Source: Eupeodes corollae
Lineage: Eukaryota > Arthropoda > Insecta > Diptera > Syrphidae
DNA length: 64,000 nucleotides
NCBI RefSeq assembly: GCF_945859685.1
Contig: NC_079147.1
Span: 100,981,525 to 101,045,524, forward strand
Direction of reading: 5' to 3'
The translations under genes and the position numbers were made by a program. The notes below the pieces were generated by a model. The model was given only the letters and a program-made list of their open reading frames with translations, was not told the origin of the DNA and made no database searches. Below, piece by piece: positions 35,388 through 45,960 of the stretch. Each line of letters starts with the position of its first letter. Positions within the stretch are counted from its first letter, which is position 1.

Positions 35388-37730
35388 TTAAACATTACCA
35401 CCAGCAAATTTATTTAAAATTAACAATACATTTGATTTAAAAAAAAATATCTACTAACATTGAAAACAATCATGTTGCCAACAGTATTTACTTTTCTTAA
35501 ACACCTGGATATTGGTTCATTGGAAGCATACACAGTTCTATGATATACTTACTTACTTAAGGTGGCGGTACAGTCCGGGGGGGGACCTTGGCCTCAACCA
35601 ACATGCGTCTCCAGACAGCTCGGTCCCTAGCTAGCTGTCTCCAGTTTCGCACGTAGTCGCGGTCTTCCTCTACTGCACCGTCCCTCGGGATTGGATTTGG
35701 AGACCTTCCGAGCTAGAGCGTTGATGTCCATTCGCCCTCCTACATGGCCCATCCATCTAAGCCGTTAAATCTGCTAACTAGGTCCGTGTCGCTGTACAAC
35801 CCGTACAGTTCGTTGTTATATTTTCTCCTCCATTCTCCATCTATGCGTACGGGACTGAAAATCACCCGAAGAATTTTTCTCTCGAAGCATCTTAAGACGC
35901 TCTCATCTAATTTTCACAGGGTCCAGGCCTCAGCGCCATAAATGAGAACCGGGATGATGAGTGTCTTATATTTATATGGTGATTTTACTTCTCAATTGCC
36001 TTCTAAGTCCAAAGAAGCAGCGATTTGCAAGAGTTATTCTTCATTTGATTTCAGCGCTGGTGTCGTTGTCTGCATTAATAGCGGTGCCTATGTAGACAAA
36101 GTCCTTAACTTCCTAGAAGTTATAGCTGTCCATGGTGACGTTTTGTCCAAGACGTCGATGTTCAGTGTCCTTTTTTGATGACAGCATATACTTGGTCTTG
36201 CCCTCATTGACCACTAAACCCATCTTCTTTGCTTTCGCCGCAATGCTCAAAAACGCTCCACTGACATCACGCTTCACGCTTTGATCTTCCAATTATGTCA
36301 ATATCATCTGCGTATCCGAGTAATTGGATGGACCTTTTGAAGATTGGGCCTCTAGTGTTGACGGTTGATTTATGCACAATTCTTGAAGAAGTCGCATGAC
36401 AGTGCATCGCCTTGTCTAAAACCTTTTTTGACATCAAATGCATCGGTGAGATCTTTTCCGACCTTGATAGAGCAGTTACATTCTCAATCGTCATTCTGCA
36501 CAAACGGATAAGTTTGACAGGGGTGCCAAAACTAGACATTGCTCGGTAAAGCTCTTCCCTATAGATGCTGTCATACGCGGCTTCAAAATCGATATAGAGA
36601 TGGTGGGTATCGATTTGAAGTGCGTGGGTTTTTTCCAAGATCTGCCGTAGTGTGAATATTTGGTCGACAGTGGACTTTCCTGGTGTAAGGGTCTCCTTTT
36701 TTATGTATCGGTCACACTATTCGGAGATTCCACTCATCGGTCATGCTTTCATCCGACCATATTTTGCAGATGAGATCGTGCATGCTCCCTACCAAGTCAA
36801 CGCCTGCTGCTTTGAATAGTTCGGCAGCGATGCCGTCAGCTCCAGCAGCTTTGTTTGACTTAAGTTTAGATATAGCTATCTTTACTTCTTCAAGGTCGGG
36901 TAGGCGGAACTGTTGATCTGTGTCGTCAAAGTTGAGTGGTTTTATCTCCCTTACAGCGGAATTCGGTTCGTCATCGCCGTTACATAATTTGGAGAAGTGA
37001 TCTTGCCATATTCTCAGCATCGACTGCGGTTCTTCTACGACGTTCCCCTGATTGTCTTTACAGGCTTCGGTTCGTGGCTGGTACCCTTGGGAGGTTTTGT
37101 TTACCTTTTGGTAAAATTTACGAACCTCAATCCTGTTGTGACATCCCTTTATCTCCTCGGTCGCGCGGTTCTCATGCTCTCTTTTTTCCGTCTAAGAAGC
37201 CGGTATTCCTCTCTGCTCTTCTGCTCGTATTGCTCGCGAGTAGCTCTAGTCCTTTTGTGCTGCGCCGTTTTTTATGCCTCTTGTTTTGCTGCGTGCGCTT
37301 GCCGGCATTCGTCGTCAAACTAAGGGTTTCGATTTGGTAGGCGTGTGAAACCTAGCACTTCAGAGGCGGCATCTCTGATGGCTGCAATGCAATGTTGCCA
37401 CTGGTTTTCAATGCTTAATGCAGGCAGCATAGGACTCTTTAAGAGGTTAAAGAGATGGGAAAAATACATGGCAGTCTCTTGCGATTGTAGCCGTCTAACG
37501 TCGAATCTTCTCTTAGTACTTCTATGATAGGGAACATAAAAAAACATTTGGTTTCGAAGCAATCTCGCAGGAACATCAGTCCCAATTAGAGCTAAAATGT
37601 GTGAACAATCGATATGATCTGATACTATTTTACGAATGAACATAACCTCTGTGAACTTTCTACGAATGTTAAGAGGCAAAATAAAAATTATTTTACACTT
37701 CGTTTCATTGGTAGGAAGAGAAAACAAAAA
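35388..37730 (-). mobile_element. jockey-type LINE C-terminus, split by an RTE
   Basis: The upstream piece (37530 to about 37730) reads 'FTEVMFIRKIVSDHIDCSHI' and 'VPARLLRNQMFFYVPYHR'. The downstream piece (35388-35535) continues in frame with 'TVYASNEPISRCLRKVNTV' and 'NMIVFNVSRYFF' to a stop at 35388-35390. This is the usual ending of jockey-type LINE proteins, in which the order is 'RTNYG..EP(I/M)' and then 'FNVSR'. The two parts are separated only by the RTE at 35546-37519 and its duplicated target TTCTATGATA. The N-terminal part beyond 37740 is not recognisable. Confidence 0.7.
35546..37519 (-). mobile_element. RTE-type LINE with perfect 10-bp target-site duplication
   Basis: The ends are fixed by TTCTATGATA at 35536-35545 and 37520-37529. 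The 3' end has the (AAGT)n tail (35546-35562) and the conserved C-terminus. The RT palm has 'YIDFEAAYDSIYREELYRAM' (motif A aspartate present) and 'YADDIDIIGRSKREA', with the catalytic aspartates at 36303-36308. Upstream, 'DLEEVKIAISKLKSNKAAGA' and 'DGIAAELFKAAG' (36770-36890) are the typical RTE linker, and 'FDVRRLQSQE' lies at the 5' limit. The endonuclease domain is absent, so it is 5'-truncated. Frameshifts near 36480-36720 break the frame. It inserted into a jockey-type LINE. Confidence 0.9.
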
Positions 37731-37739
37731 AAATAATTG

Positions 37740-39519
37740 CACGGGCCTGATGGATATTGCAGGTATTTTCTTGATTTAAGAAAGGAAGAAATCTGTCTGG
37801 AAAAACAGCAGTTTTATTTTTTGTGCTGAAATTTGTCTGTTGAAATTATATGTCTCGTCGGTTTTGGATGTAATCATATTTTTAACGTTTAATTTCTTCG
37901 AAGTGGAAAGAATTTGTGATCTGCCCAATTGGAAGCGCACCAATCCATAAAACCACATGTTGAGTATGGAGAGGCTTTTCAACAATCATGTTGGATTTTC
38001 CGACCCTCAAATGTTTTACAACAACTTAGAAAGATTACGTTTTTTTTTCAAAAATTGATTCGGAAAGCTACATCAGAAATATTTTAAGTTGTTTCCGAAG
38101 AAAACTCACTATTTATTAATTCACTAACTTGTCCCCATATCTCAACATTTTTTCACCAGCTTCACCATTGTCAGCCGGAAGGAGTTGTTCAAGGCGATCT
38201 GAAAGTTGTTTAATTTTGTTATAGGTGTGACTACAAAATTCTTTCATTTTTGTATTGAGTTTTTACAATTTCAATACAGTGTTGAAAAGTTTATCGTTCC
38301 ATTTTTAGCAGTGGCGTAAACAAAAGGTCTTAGTTTCAAAAGGTACTCAAGTTTTGAGCTTTGCGAAATAAAACCCCATAAAAGAAGATCTTTTGCCACA
38401 AAAACCGTCTTTTTACAAAAAGTGACTACATGCGTTTCTTATGTAGAGAATTTCAAAGTATCACTGAAGTGGGATGTGTCAGATGTTTAAAAAGTTTTCT
38501 GCGGCGATATTTGATATTTGAGTTTGAAAGAACTTAAGGGGTCATTCCATGTGACGGCCTGTATTTTAAGGAATTTTTAGGATTTTGTTTTAACGACCAG
38601 TAAATATATACAACTTTATTAAGTTTATTATCATTTAATACCATAGTTCGACAATATAAATATAAAATTTGAATTAAAAATATTGTAAAGTTGTTACACC
38701 GCCGGCGTGAACAACTCCACCTAGAAAAAATGGGCTTGCACTTCCTCCACGATTCCGGCTGATTGATTTATCTAAAATAAAAAAAGTAAACGGCGTTTTA
38801 ATCTATGAGCCTAAATACATAGAAAGATTTATCATCAAACGAATATACCAAAAATTGGATTTTTGGGAGACATTTAAAAAAAAAAACGAGAATTTTTCGT
38901 TTTGGTATTGTCGATAGTTCATTCCATGCGTTTACATGTGCTGAATCCAACCCATTAAATTTCAAGTCATTCGGTCAAGCCGTTTTTGAGATACGATGGA
39001 GAGTATTCCTTCCTCTTCTTCTTGAAACTCTTTCGAAGCAGATTGTTCAATTCTTGAATCAATTATAACTTGTTTAACTTCATCACTTACGCGCCGCTCA
39101 GAACGTAAGATTCGCTTTTCATAGGGCTTCGCGGCCTATTGGGCATCCCATAACCTACATTACTTTCAAATTACCTTCAAAACCTTAACTAAAGATTTCC
39201 TGAATAACTTTATCAGTAAGCTTACCTGGTTCTTTTCCACCGATTCCTTTATTTGTTTTATCTTTTTTAACAGCTCGAAGTCGTATCTTTAAAACGACTT
39301 CAAATTTTGAAAAATCCCTTAACTACCGTATCTAGACATATTAAACTAGCATTTTAAAAAATAAATTGATTTTTTGAACCCATCACACCCCTTAAGATCC
39401 AAAAAAAACAAATGGAAAAGAATACAAAACAGCTTTGTTTTAGCCTAAGACCTCTTGTTTTAAGTGTTCAAATAAAACTTTTTTTTATTAAAATTATGAC
39501 TCTTGTATATTTTTTAACA
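37740..39519. other. Unassigned AT-rich DNA
   Basis: No recognised gene or transposon. The stretch 38530-39010 contains 'ggggtcattccatgtgacgg' and 'gccgtttttgagatacgatg'. These have the feel of a dispersed repeat, but there is no second copy in the window. Confidence 0.4.
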
Positions 39520-40412
39520 TCATATGAAGTTATTGTAATCAGTCCGATTTGTCGAATTGAAAATGTTGACATTTCTCGGCGTTTCAAGGTCCCTAGAGTC
39601 GAAATATAATATTTTTGGAGAGATGTCTGTGCGTGTGTACGTACGTTCGTACGTCCGTACGTTCGGGAAATTTTTGTTTGTCGTCCAAAGCTTAAGAACC
39701 AGTTAAGATATCGACTTCAAATAAATTTTGTTATACAGATGGTAATGCAGAAAAGCAATTAAAAAAAAAAGATGAAAGTTTTGGTTAACCCAAAATATCT
39801 CACGAACCAATAACGCTAGTGACTTGAATTAAATTTAAGATTATATATTGTAGCGTGATACCAAACAATATATTTTTGGAAAAATTGCATCTAACGGTTT
39901 TTTATAAATCAAGAAAACTAAAAAGAATAATTGACTCCTCAAATATTTTTTGAACAAACCATGATTTTATTTTTAAAACAATTTAACGCAACGAAGAAAA
40001 ATGTTTTTGACATCTAAAAATAAAAGAATAATAATTACCTATACAAAAAATAAAAAAACCTAAGAAAAGTATTACTAAAAGTTGGTAAAAATTGGTTTAA
40101 GACTCAAATATCTTTTCAAGAATTTGAAATATTGGCCTCTACCTAATTTTGTCTATAAAAAATATTGTTTTCAACATTAAGTAAAATTTTGAGAAAAATC
40201 AAATTGACAGTTTTTTTACAACTAATAAAAACCTAAACAAAACTTTACTAAAAGGTGCAAAAATAAATTTTTTAATTAAACTTTTAAATTTTATGCAAAA
40301 TATTGTAATTTTTAATTTTTTTAGAATAATTCAACTGACAACTTATTTAAACAAAGAGAAATTGGCAGACGGAATTTAAAGTTATCAGTATGGAGCGCAT
40401 CCCAGCCTCCAT
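39520..40412 (-). repeat. ATR repeat, both ends present
   Basis: Runs from the right cap ('gaagttattgtaatcagtcc', 'gtcgaattgaaaatgttgac', then an ACGTACGTTCGTACG-rich stretch at 39638-39668) to the reversed left cap ('ttatcagtatggagcgcatc', 'ccagcctcc'). About 890 bp, shorter than the 1.28-kb copy at 58867 because it has fewer internal subrepeats. The terminal hairpin is lost here. It has no coding capacity. Confidence 0.75.
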
Positions 40413-42469
40413 TTTTAAATTAATTTTGTCATTAAAATTTTAAACTTGCATTCCTAAAAATTCCATCCAAAATCTATTAACAATAAGTTTGTTTTTTTTC
40501 TATAATGCAAGAATTTTCTCTTCCGTTCGATGGCAAAAGTCCGTCGTCCTGACTTCTAACTTAATTTTTTTTTTTTGAAGATAATTTTTTTCTCAATTTT
40601 CAATTTTCTAGCGGTAAGACAACTGTAAAATAAAAGCACTTTGCAGAAGGTACCTACCAACAAAAATTCTGCAAAAAAAAATCAAACCAGAGTGAAAATT
40701 TTATTTCCTTTTATTATGAGAGAGCGCAGTGCCATTTTCTTTGTTTTGCCGCTGTACTTTTGTCTTATGCAGTTGAATTCTTAAGTAGAACAAGGACTTC
40801 CAGTTTTCTCAACACAGCTAACACACATACAAACATAAATTTATACATCTGAATATTTTTAACTGAGGAAAAAAACAAAAAAAAGTTAAAGGCGAAGGGA
40901 GCAAAATACAAAAAGGATCACAAAGCATATAACAGAAAACAGAGTATAAGGATAGAGAAAGATTTACCGCAAATAGTTGTACCATTATTTTCTGTTGAAT
41001 TAAATATAATTATATGCCATTAGGACGACTTTTTTTTTCTCTTCTCTTCTATTTATTTTAATTTTAATTTTTTTTCTTTATTTAAATATTTTATTTTTTC
41101 GTGGGAAGTTCTTTGGCATTGTATTTTTCTTACCAGTGTTGCCAAATTAAAACAATGGGTTTTAGAAGGTTTAAAAAAAAACCCTAAAAAATGTATGTAT
41201 GTTGTTTCAGAAACAAATAATGAAAATAGAAAAATGAGGTTAAAATGTATGAATGCGAGGGCTGTTTGTGAGGTTGCAACAATCTGTTGATTTTTCTAGA
41301 ATAAAATAATGAAATCAGTTTTCATGGAAAAACACTCAAAGTATTTTGATCGAATCGAAACACGTGTTGATTTTATTGAACAATGCATTTTGATTATTTG
41401 AATATTACAATATTTTCATATGAAGAGTGAATGTTTTTCGTGGAAAACTGGTTCACATCGAGGCGCACTCAGGACGTTCATCAGTGCATGAAGAAATTTC
41501 CATAAAATACAAAAGTTATGTATACGCCCTGGTGAACTGCCTGTATAGTTAAGTTTTAAATAACTACGTAAAACAATATTTCAAGCATTATTTATTTAAA
41601 TTGTAGCTAAATATATGGACAAAGATTTTGAGTAGACAGGACATGTTGGAAATAGTACGCTTAATGACATTATTTATTTGTAATAGGATGATTTGAACGT
41701 CCATAAAAACATTTTACAAAAAGTATTCAAAAACATTAAGTAAAGCAACATTCACATTTCTTAACAATTTATCATTGATGATATTGGCAACTCCGGGTTG
41801 CACTTATTTCTTAAAACCACCCTGACCCAAAATGAAAAACCAACTGCGAAAAGTTCACAATCCGGGCAAAGAAAAATATAATTTGCTTCCACAAGAAAAA
41901 TAAGAAGAACCGAAAAACAATTTTCTTTTTATGTTTGTATGTATTTACATATGTATGTAGAAATGATGATGATGATGACGGAGTAATGAATGAAAATGAG
42001 AGAAAAAAAGATGGTAATTTTAATATGAAAACAAAATAAAAAAATACAACAAAAACAAAACAAACAATAATAAAATTCGAGAGAGAAAAAAAGAAGTACT
42101 TAAACCAAAAGAAGGCTATTTGAAATGAAAAACGTCAAAGCCAGGAAACTCATTTAAAAAGTCGGAATGTCTTTGGAATGTAATTTTATTCTTAAATTTT
42201 ATGGTTTTTCCATATGGATAATATTTTCAATATATTCATTGCGTACAAACGAACACACATACATGTATAAATATTTAAATTATATTTAATTTTATTTGTG
42301 GGCTGTTCGAAATTCATTATGTTGTTTTTTTTTCGAAATACTATTTTTCATTGGAGCTTTGAAAACGATATCGAAGAATTTATATAGCCCAGTTATTGAT
42401 TTAATAATTGAAAGAAAAAAAAAGAAGTTAAATATTGCTGAGCCATTAGAGAATCTTAAGCATTTCTGT
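40413..42469. other. Unassigned AT-rich DNA
   Basis: Simple tracts (GATGAT near 41965) and A-rich runs. I see no gene or recognisable mobile element. Confidence 0.4.
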
Positions 42470-42665
42470 ATGCGAGCAATGTCAGGGGGTACTTACCATG
42501 CTTATGTTAAATTCGAACGGATAATTTGAAAAAGCACTTTTCATGAACAGAATTACTCTATGAAGATTTGAAAATACCTTGCAAGTTACAGTACTATTGA
42601 AAACAAATTTTAGGCAGGTATTAAACCCAAGACTTCTGGCATGACAGCGTGACAGTCCTACACAA
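42470..42665 (-). mobile_element. tRNA-derived SINE, copy C, decayed
   Basis: On the minus strand the head 'ccagaagtcttgggtttaat' (B box decayed) and the body ('attctgttcatgaaaagtgc', 'ccgttcgaattt') match the other SINE copies. The 3' third with 'gttgcgccacc' is missing, and no flanking duplication is visible. Confidence 0.65.
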
Positions 42666-43369
42666 TATCCATAAATATATATGAGCAAAATACTACTGTA
42701 AAATTATATTCAAAGTACTTTGGGAAAATAGGACTGTTGAAAATTTTAGAAAATATAATTCATAATTTGTTGATTGATATTTTTACCTTTATTTTAAAAC
42801 TGATTTTGTTTTTGTCTATGTTCGAAATCTTTCTATTTTCGTATATTTAATAATGTTTAACTAAATTACTTCGTCAGCCTGATTTTCACCATAAGTTTAA
42901 TTTCAATATATTTATTTGTTCCTAAGATACTTAAATAGGAAAGCAATTGGTACCAATTTTTACCACTATTTTCCGAAGGTTTTTATTTCTCAAGAAATAT
43001 ACAGGACAAATATATGTACATATGTATGTCTTTTGTAGAACGAAGAATTTTGAAATTAAGATTTTCATTTAATCTCGAGTCAAAAATCAGTGTTTACTTA
43101 TTTTGTGTATAATTTGTTTCATAAAAAAAACGATATTGTTTTTTTTTTAGATAAGATTGTTTTTATTTTGATAACGTTAGTTACAATTTTTTATAAAGTT
43201 TACAAACAAAAAAACAAAAAGCATGGCTTTACTGCCATCTGCCTAGTTTAAAAACAATATTTGTATGAGATTAAATTTTTGAAGTCAGAAATGAGGAAAA
43301 CAGGCACCTTCGACTTTTGTTAAACTTTTACCAAGTTTTAAAAACGTTATTTTTTCATTATAATTTTTA
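42666..43369. other. Unassigned AT-rich DNA
   Basis: No recognised feature. It lies between a SINE relic and ATR repeats. Confidence 0.4.
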
Positions 43370-43617
43370 ACTACTCAAGAAGTTATTGAAATTAGTCCGA
43401 TTTGTTGCATTGAAAATTTTGTTATTTCTCAACCTAGAATCTATGTAAATAAGGATTTTTCGACAGATGTCTGTGCTTGTGTGTCTTCGTACGTCATCTC
43501 AAAAACCAGTCGAGACATCGACTTCAAATGTTTTAATAAATTGATTACACAGAAAAATCCAGAAGGAACTGTCAAAAAATTTAGTAAGTGGTTTTTTTAC
43601 AATACCAATTTAAAAAA
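43370..43617 (-). repeat. ATR repeat, right-end fragment, diverged
   Basis: 'gaagttattgaaattagtcc', 'gatttgttgcattgaaaatt' and 'gtcgagacatcgacttcaaa' match the reversed right cap with several changes. It is cut at about 43617 by an ATR in the opposite orientation, as at 4437. Confidence 0.65.
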
Positions 43618-44551
43618 AGAAGCTGGTCCAGTCTGTCGATTTATCTTGCTTAAAAGTTTGTCTATATGTACTCCTATCAATTTTTACCAAATTTTAGTAC
43701 TATTTTTTGTAGATTTTATTTTTTTTTATGAAAGAACGGATTGTTGGATTCTTATATAAAAATTACTGAATATCGAAAACAATATTTTCTCTGAAATAAA
43801 ATAAGTTTGAAGCCAATATTTTTAATTTTATAAAAAGCTGTTTGAGCAGAAAGTAAATTTTTCCCAAGTTTAAGTAGGTATAACTTTTTTTTAGAGTTTT
43901 ATTTTTTGTAAAAAAAACTGTCAATCGATATTTTTCAAAATTTTACCGAATGTTGAAAATTATATTTTTTGAAAGATAAGAGTAAAATTAAGCCAATAAC
44001 TCAAAGTTTTGAAAAGATATTTGAGTCGATATTCAATTTTTACCAACTTTGAGTAATGTTTTTTTTAGATTTTTATTTTTTACCAAAAAAACTGTCAATT
44101 CGATTTTTCTCAAAATGTTATCAGATGTCAAAAACATTACTTTTCGTTGCACAAAATTGTTTTGGAGATGAAATAATATTTTAGTCGTAAGATTTTGAAG
44201 GTGACAATTTTTTTTTTTCAGTTTTTTTTGATTTATAAAAAAACCGTTAAATGGATCTTTGCAAAAAATATACTTCTTTGATATCACGTTACAATATATT
44301 ATATAAAATTTAATTCAATTCTCTAGCGTTTTTTCGTTCGTAAGATATTTAGGGTTAACCAAATTGTTCACCTTTTTTTCAACCTGCTATGGTAAAAAAA
44401 ACCAATCACGCAATTTTCTTGAGAGCCCTTTTTGCATCTTTCTGTCTTATTATCTGTATAACAAAATTTATTTGAAATGGATATCTCTTTTGGTTCTTGA
44501 GCTATGCATGAGAAAAAAACATCGCGAACGTACGGACTTACGGTCGTACGA
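43618..44551 (+). repeat. ATR repeat, nearly full length
   Basis: The left cap is partly preserved ('gtctgtcgatttatcttgc'). About four subrepeats follow, then the conserved right-end blocks ('ggttaaccaaattgttcacc', 'tttctgtcttattatctgta' and the CGTACGGAC-type stretch at 44528-44548). The final 100 bp with the hairpin is missing; an ABC-transporter-like fragment starts at once. Confidence 0.7.
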
Positions 44552-45318
44552 ACTTGTAGATATGACAAGTGCCTTACGATAGATCGAATTGACCAAAGCA
44601 GTTACTTTGCGTAGACCAACGATATACATTTTTTGGAAGAACTGAGCCAAAAAGAAAGTTTGAATAGCTGCACAAAAGAACAGTAATATGGCATACAAAA
44701 TACCCCTCAATTCTGGTTCTGATTCTTTAGTATCAACGGCCTTAGTTTTGCCGCATGCAATGATCAAGGCCAGTCCTTTTGGAGAAGCAAACGACAAAAG
44801 ATCTGACACCAATTTGAATACTGACCCAAAAAGAGAAAATCTACCGAATGATTTATAAATCGGTGGCATTATCGAAGCAAGTGTTTCCTTGTTTGCTCCA
44901 TTGGGATTTTCAAACACCATTTTTTCAATTGAAGATTGACGGTAATTCTTACGAACATTGCTGTTCCAATTCTTAGCGAAAACTGGCATAACCTTTTTTG
45001 AGCTTTCCTGTGGACGAAGTTACCAAAGGTCTCTTTGTTCGAGGGGCTTACGATAACCCAACCAGGCCATTTTGTAAAACCATGAAAATGTGATAGGAGA
45101 TAAGAAACTTGATGATACTTCAGGAATTTCTTTTGGTGTCCTATTGTATTAAGTCTCTCTGGGGCATGTTATCAGCGAAACAATTCAATAGCAATATTAA
45201 AACTGTTACTCCAAAGAAGATCATAAAGCTAATAAATTTATAATCAACCCATGACATTTGATCATCTGAGAAAATTTCAGAATGAACTGGGGAATTACAA
45301 ACAAAACCAAAAGGAACC
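44552..45318 (-). pseudogene. ABCC/MRP-type ABC transporter fragment, broken
   Basis: The minus strand resembles the region from the end of the first membrane domain (TMD0) through the L0 linker into TMD1 of ABCC (MRP1-like) exporters, full-length plasma-membrane pumps for conjugated organic anions. Visible blocks are 'FSDDQMSWVDYKFISFMIFF', 'LLLNCFADNMPQRD', 'PEVSSSFLSPITFSWFYKMA', 'WLGYRKPLEQRDLW', 'MPVFAKNWNSNVRKNYRQ' and 'PPIYKSFG', ending at 'YRKALVISTSS'. No nucleotide-binding domain is present. Two or more frame changes lie at 45000-45180. The 173-codon piece at 44468-44989 is the longest frame, and its C-terminal 30 residues are ATR sequence. A transposase fragment on the same strand abuts upstream. 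It could be a captured fragment or a truncated retrocopy. Confidence 0.7.
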
Positions 45319-45960
45319 AAGCGACTGAAGCATTTCGTGAGATAACGCGTTCTAGAAACTTTGTTTCAAATAAATTGATTGTGACAATCGCTGTGTGCCG
45401 TCCTGTTATAAATACATGTCCTCTAAGTCCATATCATATAATTATGTCCAAAAATATTCGGTCTTGATCATCACGGAAGAAGTACGGCCCAATGACGCCG
45501 CCGCATCATAAACCAAACCAAACCGTTTGTTTTTGGGGATTCAATGATGACTCATGTAGTACGTTTGAATTGCTGCCTGACTAATACCTCATTTTTTTGT
45601 TTACTGACAAAGTCATTCAGGCAGAAATGAGCCCCATCGCTGAAGATGATTTTTCGATCAACACCCGAATCATGTTCAAGTTATTGCTCAGTCCAATTCA
45701 CGAACATACGAAGCTTCTGGTGGTCAAGTGGCTTCAATTCTTGCGTCAATTTAATCTTGTAAGGATGTAGGCCAAGATCTTTTGGCAAAATTCGCCACAA
45801 CCACGTCACAGCGATGTCCAAAGCTTGAGAACGACGTGTGAGAGACACATTTTGGTTTCTGCAACTGAAGCCTCAACGACAGCAATATTCTCGACAATAC
45901 GGGCATTTCTTTGTCTCACTGGCACTTGAACATTTAGAACTGTGTCTGTGGACTCCCCTT
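45319..45960 (-). mobile_element. Tc1/mariner-superfamily transposase fragment
   Basis: The minus strand, with frame changes, reads 'RNARIVENIAVVEASVAET', then 'PYKIKLTQELKPLDHQKLR' and 'MFVNWTEQ'. The first catalytic block follows as 'KIIFSDGAHFCLNDFV' (aspartate near 45639), then 'PQKQTVWFGL' and 'GGVIGPYFF'. The last recognisable part is 'TINLFETKFLERVISRNASV'. The second catalytic aspartate position ('QDG') reads 'TGR', so it is dead. It joins an ABCC-like fragment at about 45318 in place of the transposase C-terminus. It is related to the transposase at 57990-58866. Confidence 0.7.
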
